A DNA stretch of 5,795 nucleotides from Archangium sp. (GTDB taxonomy: Bacteria > Myxococcota > Myxococcia > Myxococcales > Myxococcaceae). Below, piece by piece: positions 1 to 5,114 of the stretch; position 1 is the stretch's first letter; every line of letters starts with the position of its first letter. The DNA lies in the NCBI GenBank assembly GCA_016793585.1, contig JAEUJR010000852.1, positions 1 to 5,795 on the forward strand, read 5' to 3'. Under the pieces are notes generated by a model. It did no database searches. It was given only the letters and a program-made list of their open reading frames with translations, and was not told the DNA's origin. Made by a program: the position numbers and the translations under genes.

Positions 1-189
1 GAGGTCGAGAAGAGCGGCGCCTTCGTCAACGTGCCGCGCGAGAGCTACAACTACTTCGTCGACTCCAGCGGCTTCGGCCCCGGCCCCTTCACCCTGCGCA
101 TCACCGGCAACGACGGCCAGCAACTGCTCGAGACGGGCGTCGCGCTCCGCGAGTCAGGCGACGTGATGGGCACCCAGCAGTTCCAGTGA
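1..189 (+). CDS. Expansin-like protein, C-terminal fragment (CBM63-type domain)
   Basis: The window opens inside this gene; 62 codons remain before TGA. The visible residues read as an all-beta C-terminal domain: a KSGAFVNV strand, then the block ESYNYFVDSSGFGPGPFTLR, then strands ITGNDGQQLLETGVAL and a terminal QFQ. From memory, this follows the end of bacterial expansins such as Bacillus subtilis EXLX1 (YoaJ), where a YNHFV block, an RMTDIRG-like strand and a final HVQFPE occur in the same order. Members of that family loosen plant or bacterial wall polysaccharides without hydrolysis, and the C-terminal domain binds cellulose. Tyr16 or Tyr18 of the fragment could be the third binding aromatic, but that is an inference. 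Export and the catalytic-like N-terminal domain cannot be seen here. Codon use is strict, with only about 2 of 62 codons ending in A or T. A non-expansin beta-sandwich is the alternative. Confidence 0.72.
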   Translation, partial: EVEKSGAFVNVPRESYNYFVDSSGFGPGPFTLRITGNDGQQLLETGVALRESGDVMGTQQFQ

Positions 190-236
190 GTGAGACGAGC
201 GTGCGCCCGTCGCGTCTCTTCGGACGAAGCACCTTC

Positions 237-241
237 AGGAG
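237..241 (+). promoter_or_regulatory. Shine-Dalgarno site deciding the start at 247
   Basis: AGGAG lies 5 nt before ATG 247, within a longer purine run (AGGAGAAGG). It is the clearest ribosome-binding site in the window. It supports ATG 247 over the in-frame GTG at 190, which lies directly against the expansin stop codon and has no such site. Confidence 0.7.
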
Positions 242-246
242 AAGGC

Positions 247-1125
247 ATGTTCGTCCCTTCGTCGTCCAGCCGGAGCACCGAGCCTCGCTTCGAGGGGCAT
301 GACGAGGTGGTCAGAGGGTGCGCGCGAATTCTCCGTCGGGCCAATGAGTTCAGCGCGTGGCCCGCGAGAACTTCCCCTGCCTTCGCACAGCTCGTCGCGA
401 CGACGGCTCACGACGCCACGCTCCGCGCAGCGAACTCGGTCGCGTTCCTTCGCCGGAGCGCCGCGACAACCCCCGCCCTCGCCCACGCCGTCGCGGCCCT
501 CGAACACGAGTGGAACCTCGCCGCACGAGCTCCGGTTCGAGGCCAGGCGCGAACGCCACTCACGGCGGTCATCGCCAGAACCAGCACCTGCTTCGAAGTC
601 ATCGAAGCGGCCGAGCTGCTCGAACGAATCGAACGCAGAACCATCGACGCCATCACCCTCGAGACCGCCCGCGCGCGCTCGCGACGCGTCGTCGACTGGA
701 AGAGCCCCGACGACGCCGACTGGCAGCTCGCGGTCGCCGCAGCAGAGCTCGAGTTCGCGCTCCAGACACTTCCAGCCGACTTCACGCCACGCACGCGTCA
801 CACCCCGCTCGACGTTCGACGTGCCACCAGCTCGCGCTTCCCGTGGCAGTCCCTGTTTCTCTCGGGCGGGCTGAGCAGCCTCGTCGCGTTCGTCATCATG
901 CGTGGGCTGCTCGCGGCGCTCACGAGGTGGTCTGGCTCGTGGTCGTGGACTCACTGCAGCGGCGGCTCCGAGCTCGAGGGCCTGTCGAACGCGCTGTGTT
1001 CCGTCGCAAAAGGCGCTGGCCTGCTCGTGGCGGCGGGAGCCCTCTCGTTCCTCGGCTTCCTCGTCGCCTTCTCGGTCTTCACCCTGCTCCTGCTGAAGCG
1101 AGCTGACTCTTCGGCGCTCCGATAA
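247..1125 (+). CDS. Hypothetical protein with two C-terminal transmembrane helices (292 aa)
   Basis: I do not recognise this family. ATG 247 is chosen because of the AGGAG 5 nt upstream; the reading frame itself is open from GTG 190. Residues 1 to about 195 are Ala/Arg/Glu-rich and look mostly helical (for example the stretch around EVIEAAELLERIERR), with no signal peptide. Two hydrophobic helices follow, at about residues 202-225 and 256-283. They are separated by a roughly 30-residue loop containing Cys237 and Cys251, and a short KRADSSALR tail ends the protein. Basic residues flank both ends of the hairpin, so the positive-inside rule predicts both termini in the cytoplasm. The loop would then lie in the periplasm, where the two Cys could form a disulfide. 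The gene starts 57 nt after the expansin stop and may be read from the same transcript. Third codon positions are looser than in the expansin gene. Function is unknown; a membrane-tethered sensor or scaffold is only a guess. Confidence 0.78.
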   Translation: MFVPSSSSRSTEPRFEGHDEVVRGCARILRRANEFSAWPARTSPAFAQLVATTAHDATLRAANSVAFLRRSAATTPALAHAVAALEHEWNLAARAPVRGQARTPLTAVIARTSTCFEVIEAAELLERIERRTIDAITLETARARSRRVVDWKSPDDADWQLAVAAAELEFALQTLPADFTPRTRHTPLDVRRATSSRFPWQSLFLSGGLSSLVAFVIMRGLLAALTRWSGSWSWTHCSGGSELEGLSNALCSVAKGAGLLVAAGALSFLGFLVAFSVFTLLLLKRADSSALR

Positions 1126-1146
1126 CTTCGCCTTGAGCCGTCGTCA

Positions 1147-1187
1147 CTGCTCCACCGACGCCGGTGCCAGCGCCGCCGATGGAGCAG
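1147..1187. repeat. Imperfect 41-nt dyad (inverted repeat) in intergenic region
   Basis: Arms 1147-1166 and 1168-1187 flank a single centre base at 1167. The outer 8 bp (CTGCTCCA / TGGAGCAG) are perfect, and 16 of 20 arm positions are complementary overall. The four mismatches fall at arm positions 9, 12, 15 and 18. It sits 21 nt after the TAA of the two-TM gene and about 105 nt before the lipoprotein start. No T tract follows on either strand, so it is not a canonical intrinsic terminator. It could be a regulator operator, an mRNA hairpin, or chance in GC-rich DNA. Confidence 0.5.
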
Positions 1188-1280
1188 AAGAAGCCGCGTG
1201 CCAGTCGCCTCGACTGCCGTCACTTCACCAGCCGTTCTCGTATGGAGGAGTTCTGTTCGTCTCCCTGAGCTGACCAATCG

Positions 1281-1286
1281 TAGAAT
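1281..1286 (+). promoter_or_regulatory. Possible -10 element for the 703-aa lipoprotein gene
   Basis: TAGAAT matches the TATAAT consensus at 5 of 6 positions and ends 6 nt before ATG 1293. Transcription starting the usual distance downstream would begin at or next to the A of the start codon, giving a leaderless mRNA. That fits the lack of a Shine-Dalgarno site at a normal distance. No convincing -35 hexamer is visible 16-19 nt upstream, so the call is weak. Confidence 0.25.
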
Positions 1287-1292
1287 GTCGCC

Positions 1293-3404
1293 ATGATCAG
1301 TCGTGCGCTCCGCCTCTCCGTCGTGTTGTGCTGTTCAGCCTGTCCGTCACCCGTTCGCGAGTTGCCAGACGCAGGAACTCCCGTCGGAACCGCAGAGCCT
1401 CGTGTCGCCGACGTCGCGCTGAGTGAGAGCTCCGTCTTCGAGTTGGGTCTGGTGCAGCTGACTGCGACCGGAACGTCCTGGGCAGAGGAGCGCTACGTCG
1501 CACGGCTTGGCAGCGCGGAGGTGACGCTCCTGCGCACGGCACCCACCGTTCTGACCGCTTTCGTACCCATGGGTGCGCCCACCGGCGAACGGCTGCGCTT
1601 CTCGGCAAACGCGATCGAGTACCAAAGCCCTCCGCTGCAGGTCGTGCAGCCTCCTCCGCTCGTCGACTCAGATGCCTACGTCCGCGACGCAGTCGTCGCG
1701 CGCAGAGCCGAGCTCTCGACGGCGGTCGCGGCAGCGCCTGCGGAGCTCCGCTCTCACTATGCACGGGCCGATGCAGACCTGCTGGCGGCGCAGCGCCGAT
1801 TCGACGCGCTCTCGGCCTCCGACCGCGCGGCCTGCGCTCGTGTCATTCAAGTCGCGCTGACGCGCCCTCGCCTGAACCTCAAGTCGTTGGTGTCCAAGCT
1901 CACCTCTGACAAGGCGCAGCTCGCCTACGGCATCGCCCTCATCGCCGCAGGGCTCTACGTCTTGCCAGTTTGGGGAGTTGCGGCAGCGGCGACGGGGATC
2001 GCGGGCGCCGTCATCGCAAGCGATGCGCTGCCCCGAGTCCTCGACGGCCTGACGACGACATTCAGCACCCCGCTGGCTCCCTTCGAAGGAGGCTTCTCCA
2101 ACAGCTCACCGCTCCTGGGCACGATGACCTTCGTGCAAGGGCTGCCGAAGGTGATGCCGTTGCGCGGTAAGTCGCGCACGATTCGGCGCAGTGACACCAC
2201 CGAGTCCGGAGATGTCGGTGACCTCGCGCGGCTGGTCGAGGAGATCGAACGAACGTGGCCCGTGAGCCTGCCCGAGTTTCAGGTTCCTCCGCTGCCCCCG
2301 GTCTTTCGAGAGCCACCGCTGGTCGCGGAGCAGCCAATCACTCCTGCCGACGTGACGTTTCTATCGGTCACCTCTGGCATCAACCTGGTGTCGAGGGAGG
2401 ACCGCTCCGATGGCATCGCCTTCACCTTCGATGATGGGACCGCCGGACCTGGGCCAGAGCAGCCGCGCGCGTTCGAGTTCATGCTCTCGGTGGTCGACAA
2501 CGGGGTCATTCAGACCGTCGCGGTCCCTGGTGAGCTCATCGGCCGTCAGGGCACGCTGGGGACGTTCGAGCTTCGCAACCAACGACCGGTCTACGTGAAG
2601 CGAGATCTCGCCACCTGGCAGCGCACGCCCGCAGGCGAGCTCCAGCCCGAGACCGCGGGAGTCACGACAATCTCCTGCTACGACCCAGTGAAGCGTCGCG
2701 TCTATGCGTACATCAGTCGATCGAGCGGGCCCGTCATCGTTGGGGTGGACGCAGACACCGGCCAGCCAGCGGTCACCTTGCCGTCGGCCGTCTCGACGTT
2801 CCAGCTCTTGTGTCGTCGCGACGGCAAGCTCCTGATCATCGAGATTGCCAGCGCCGCGCAGCTCTTCGCGCTGGACGTCGACACGCAGCGACGAGAGCCT
2901 CTCGGCGCTGTCACCAATCAGGGCGAGAGCTTCGCCACCTCTGGCGTAGCCTACGAACCGGTGGAGGACAGGCTCTTCGTCGTCGGCCAGGGGAGTGGTC
3001 CGACCGCGACGCTGCGAGTGTTCGACGCGACGACCGGCATGAAGTTGAAGGAGATCAGCGTCGCGACCAACCTGATGCACCTCTTCGCGACGCCAGGCAG
3101 GGTGTACGCGATGAATCTGTCGACCGGTCAGCGACAGTTGCAGATGACGACCATCACCTCGGGTCGAACGTCAGTCGTTGGCACACTCGACATTGGTTCC
3201 TTCCAACTCGACCTGCGCGCCCACGATTGGCTGACGAACCTCTTCTATCTCGTCGAGGACAAGCGAGCGCCCGGCTCGCCGACGCCAGCCATGCAGATCG
3301 TGGCCTTCGACGTCGAAACCGGGCGACGGGTGACGGCCTCACCGACGACACCGGAAGAGCTGGCGATTGGAGTGCATCCGATTCGCGCGCTTCGAATGCG
3401 CTAA
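1293..3404 (+). CDS. Predicted lipoprotein: IPT/TIG-like domain, hydrophobic hairpin, beta-propeller-like repeats (703 aa)
   Basis: The start is well bounded: an in-frame TAG at 1281 leaves ATG 1293 as the only usable codon. Residues 1-17 (ending VLCCSAC) form a signal peptide with an atypical lipobox and likely lipidation at Cys17, so the protein should be anchored on the periplasmic side or at the surface. Residues about 35-118 look like an IPT/TIG immunoglobulin-like fold (SESSVFELGLVQLTATGTSW, then AEVTLLR and LTAFVPMG strands). Residues 126-192 are helical and rich in Ala, Arg and Glu. Residues 211-242 are a Gly/Ala-rich hydrophobic stretch, long enough for two short helices. A Pro-rich linker (about 325-343) leads to a beta-rich segment. 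Residues about 455-690 contain repeated units of 40-50 residues with turns such as VDADTG, FDATTG and FDVETG, typical of YVTN/WD40-like beta-propellers. I recognise no catalytic motif; binding of a protein or polysaccharide is the likeliest role. Codon use is looser than in downstream genes. Confidence 0.85.
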   Translation: MISRALRLSVVLCCSACPSPVRELPDAGTPVGTAEPRVADVALSESSVFELGLVQLTATGTSWAEERYVARLGSAEVTLLRTAPTVLTAFVPMGAPTGERLRFSANAIEYQSPPLQVVQPPPLVDSDAYVRDAVVARRAELSTAVAAAPAELRSHYARADADLLAAQRRFDALSASDRAACARVIQVALTRPRLNLKSLVSKLTSDKAQLAYGIALIAAGLYVLPVWGVAAAATGIAGAVIASDALPRVLDGLTTTFSTPLAPFEGGFSNSSPLLGTMTFVQGLPKVMPLRGKSRTIRRSDTTESGDVGDLARLVEEIERTWPVSLPEFQVPPLPPVFREPPLVAEQPITPADVTFLSVTSGINLVSREDRSDGIAFTFDDGTAGPGPEQPRAFEFMLSVVDNGVIQTVAVPGELIGRQGTLGTFELRNQRPVYVKRDLATWQRTPAGELQPETAGVTTISCYDPVKRRVYAYISRSSGPVIVGVDADTGQPAVTLPSAVSTFQLLCRRDGKLLIIEIASAAQLFALDVDTQRREPLGAVTNQGESFATSGVAYEPVEDRLFVVGQGSGPTATLRVFDATTGMKLKEISVATNLMHLFATPGRVYAMNLSTGQRQLQMTTITSGRTSVVGTLDIGSFQLDLRAHDWLTNLFYLVEDKRAPGSPTPAMQIVAFDVETGRRVTASPTTPEELAIGVHPIRALRMR

Positions 3405-3436
3405 CCCTTCGACTCGCATCAAGCGAACGTCTCACC

Positions 3437-3880
3437 ATGACGGTCAAACGACTCGACAACATGGGCATCGTCGTCGCCAACCTCGACGCGGCCATCGACT
3501 TCTTCCTCGAGCTGGGCCTGACGCTCGAGGGCCGCATGCCCATCGACGGCGAGTGGGCCGGGCGCGTGACGGGCGTACGCGACCAGCGCGTCGAGATCGC
3601 CATGCTGCGTACACCCGATGGGCACGGCCGCCTCGAGCTCACGCGCTTCGACGCTCCGGCCATCGCGGGAGACCACCGCACCGCGCCCGTGAACTCGCTC
3701 GGCTACCTGCGGGTGATGTTCGCCGTCGATGACCTCGACGACACCCTCGCGCGCCTCGCCAAGCACGGAGCCACCGTCGTCGACGAGGTCGTCAACTACC
3801 AGGACGTCTACCGGCTCTGTTACCTCCGCGGCCCCGAGGGCCTGCTCATCGGCCTGGCCGAGGAGCTCGCACGCAGCTGA
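3437..3880 (+). CDS. VOC superfamily (glyoxalase/bleomycin-resistance fold) protein (147 aa)
   Basis: The sequence shows the two beta-alpha-beta-beta-beta modules of the vicinal oxygen chelate fold. The first starts at RLDNMGIVVANLDAAIDFF and ends at GRLELTRF; the second starts at LRVMFAVDDLDDTLARL and ends at YLRGPEGLLIGLAEEL. Length is normal for a stand-alone VOC protein. Members are lyases, dioxygenases, isomerases or antibiotic-sequestering proteins in the cytoplasm; the substrate cannot be read from sequence. Of the four usual metal-ligand positions, Glu67 and Glu142 are present. The two positions normally held by His appear to be Asn8 and Arg92, so metal binding is either altered or absent. 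The frame stays open far upstream, but there is no ATG, GTG or TTG in the codons just before ATG 3437, and the domain starts at residue 4. The gene follows the lipoprotein stop by 32 nt, so co-transcription is possible. Third positions are strictly G or C. Confidence 0.92.
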   Translation: MTVKRLDNMGIVVANLDAAIDFFLELGLTLEGRMPIDGEWAGRVTGVRDQRVEIAMLRTPDGHGRLELTRFDAPAIAGDHRTAPVNSLGYLRVMFAVDDLDDTLARLAKHGATVVDEVVNYQDVYRLCYLRGPEGLLIGLAEELARS

Positions 3881-3907
3881 TCAGCGCTGTGGTACGCCTC
3901 GCCGCGA

Positions 3908-4720
3908 ATGCGTGTCTTGCGACACCTGTTGGCGTTCTGCTTCGTGCTGGCGTGTCAGCCCGCGACCCAGCCCGTCACGACCGCGCCTGACGCCAACGAC
4001 GTCGTCACCACCCTCGGCGTGCCCGCGCGACAGGTCGTCGTGTGCATGACCGGCGCCGTCGACCAGCACAGCGGCTCCAACGACGGGTTCACGCAGCTGT
4101 GTGACGCGCTCCGGCCGCTCGCCACCGTCGTGCCCGAGTGCATCGACGGCACCTGCTGGTCGTCGTTCGCGACCTTCACCGCCACCGAGCCCGTCAGGAA
4201 GATCAGCGACGCCACCCTTCAGGCACTCGACGTGAACGCAGACAGCGCCATCGACTCCGCCGACGGCCCGACGACGCTCACCCTCGTGGGCTTCTCGTGG
4301 GGAGGCGTCACGGCCGCCGACGTGAGCCGCGCGCTCTCGAGCGACAAGCGCATCGACCACACGTTCCTCACGCTGCGCCTGGTGGTGCTCGACGCGTTTC
4401 AGCCCTCACTGCCCGACGTGAAGGCCGCGCGCGCGGTCGACGAGGCGTTCTCGTTTCGTCACTCGGTGGCGCCATCGAGTGACTGCTCGTCGTTCGCGCC
4501 GCTGGGGCCGTACCTGGGCCTGCGGCTGCGCTGTGGCCCCGAGCAGCGGTGCTTCGACTTCGACTTCTCGCTCGCGCCCGACGAGCGCTTCACCGGGCGC
4601 CGCGGGCGAGACGTCGGCCACTGCGACGTGCCTGACGTCGCCGCGAGGTACGTGACGAGCCTGGTGACGACGGGTCAGGTGGTCGCGCCGCTGCCGCCGC
4701 CGGTCGCCGTGCTTCGGTGA
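3908..4720 (+). CDS. Secreted alpha/beta-hydrolase lipoprotein, Cys-rich (270 aa)
   Basis: Residues 1-16 form a signal peptide with lipobox VLAC, giving lipidation at Cys16. The mature protein has an alpha/beta-hydrolase layout. Strand RQVVVCMTGA comes first, then strand LTLVGFSWGG with nucleophile elbow G-F-S-W-G (Ser130). A strand LRLVVLDAF follows, carrying the candidate acid Asp162, and His238 in DVGHCD is the candidate catalytic base. It is therefore probably a lipase, esterase or related hydrolase; the substrate is unknown. Eight Cys in the mature chain (46, 65, 78, 83, 193, 209, 215, 239) suggest disulfides and fit an extracytoplasmic location. Residues 108-119 (DVNADSAIDSAD) look like an EF-hand or dockerin-type calcium loop placed just before the nucleophile strand. 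The start is firm: the in-frame VOC stop lies 27 nt upstream and no ATG, GTG or TTG lies between. No good Shine-Dalgarno is seen, so translation may be coupled to the VOC gene. Confidence 0.85.
   Translation: MRVLRHLLAFCFVLACQPATQPVTTAPDANDVVTTLGVPARQVVVCMTGAVDQHSGSNDGFTQLCDALRPLATVVPECIDGTCWSSFATFTATEPVRKISDATLQALDVNADSAIDSADGPTTLTLVGFSWGGVTAADVSRALSSDKRIDHTFLTLRLVVLDAFQPSLPDVKAARAVDEAFSFRHSVAPSSDCSSFAPLGPYLGLRLRCGPEQRCFDFDFSLAPDERFTGRRGRDVGHCDVPDVAARYVTSLVTTGQVVAPLPPPVAVLR
4229..4264 (+). other. EF-hand/dockerin-like Ca2+ loop within the alpha/beta hydrolase
   Basis: Codons 108-119 of the hydrolase encode DVNADSAIDSAD. Acidic or amide residues occupy loop positions 1, 3, 5, 9 and 12, with Ile at position 8, as in the EF-hand consensus. 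Position 6 is Ser rather than Gly, and position 12 is Asp as in dockerins. A single loop is present. Calcium binding is inferred from the pattern only. Confidence 0.5.
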
Positions 4721-4724
4721 GCGT

Positions 4725-5057
4725 TCAGTTCCAGCAGACCTCGGCGCGCCCGACGACGCGGTCGTCTTGAACCCAGACGTAGCAGCCGACGTAGCCCTCG
4801 AAACACTTCGCTCCCGAGTACGGCCGGCCCACGAGGCGGCGGCACGCGTGGGGGTCGACGCCCGCGTCGGGAAGACATGTCGCCATGCCCGTCGAGGCCT
4901 GCGTCGGAGCAGGTGGCCCGGCCGGACGAAGCCCGTCGGTGCTCAGGTTCGCGAGGTCTTTCGACCACGAGGTTCCGACTGGCACGGTGCAGACGGCGCT
5001 GGGGCTGACGTCACAACCGGCGCCGACGAGGAGGAGCAGCAGGAGCGTGAACTTCAT
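4725..5057 (-). CDS. Small Cys-rich lipoprotein, function unknown (110 aa)
   Basis: The protein begins MKFTLLLLLLVGAGC, a short signal peptide with probable lipidation at Cys15; Gly12 at the -3 position is atypical. The mature part is about 95 residues with six further Cys (23, 61, 72, 85, 92, 108), enough for three disulfides. It contains a Pro/Ala-rich stretch and a CLPDAGVDPHAC segment of the sort common in myxobacterial lipoproteins. The C-terminal half (CFEGYVGCYVWVQDDRVVGR) looks beta-stranded. I do not recognise a family. The frame stays open upstream and an in-frame GTG at 5066-5064 would add VRR, giving a more basic n-region; ATG is preferred but not proven. Its stop lies 4 nt from the stop of the convergent hydrolase gene, and its start is 57 nt from the divergent SDR gene. 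No clear Shine-Dalgarno is seen. Confidence 0.75.
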   Translation of the reverse strand: MKFTLLLLLLVGAGCDVSPSAVCTVPVGTSWSKDLANLSTDGLRPAGPPAPTQASTGMATCLPDAGVDPHACRRLVGRPYSGAKCFEGYVGCYVWVQDDRVVGRAEVCWN

Positions 5058-5114
5058 GCGGCGCACTGAAGCATCGCGCCCCCACGCTCGCCATTCGTGC
5101 GACAAGCAGCTCCC
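5058..5114. promoter_or_regulatory. Divergent intergenic spacer (likely promoters for both neighbours)
   Basis: These 57 nt separate the starts of the minus-strand Cys-rich lipoprotein and the plus-strand SDR gene, so any promoters for the two must lie here or overlap the coding ends. I could not identify -10/-35 hexamers or a dyad with confidence on either strand. Confidence 0.35.

Noticed and set aside
190..246. GTG 190 as start of the two-TM protein
   Set aside because: The 19 extra residues are Arg/Ser-rich, there is no ribosome-binding site before GTG 190, and AGGAG sits 5 nt before ATG 247.
235..954. Long minus-strand open frame (239 codons) opposite the two-TM gene
   Set aside because: It is Arg/Gly/Glu-rich low-complexity translation with no domain, and lies antisense to a gene with a good Shine-Dalgarno and membrane helices. 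Such frames are common in GC-rich DNA.
1244..1250. Strong Shine-Dalgarno-like GGAGGAG
   Set aside because: It is over 40 nt from ATG 1293 and no start codon lies at a suitable distance downstream, so it does not serve the lipoprotein gene directly.
951..1277. Minus-strand open frame across the 167-nt intergenic gap
   Set aside because: Its 3' half is antisense to the membrane helices of the two-TM gene, its product is Arg/Ser-rich without motifs, and no Shine-Dalgarno precedes it.
2361..3080. Long minus-strand open frame (239 codons) opposite the propeller region
   Set aside because: The opposite strand encodes regular propeller-like repeats within a complete 703-aa gene; the antisense product has no recognisable features.
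2810..3436. N-terminal extension of the VOC protein in the same frame
   Set aside because: The extension is an out-of-frame reading of the 703-aa gene (Arg-rich nonsense); the VOC fold begins at residue 4 after ATG 3437.
3876..3885. Perfect 10-bp palindrome GCTGATCAGC over the VOC stop codon
   Set aside because: About five 10-bp palindromes are expected by chance in a window this size, and the symmetry does not extend further.
4743..4750. GGCGCGCC palindrome near the convergent stops
   Set aside because: A self-palindrome with no loop, typical of GC-rich sequence, and inside the small lipoprotein coding region.
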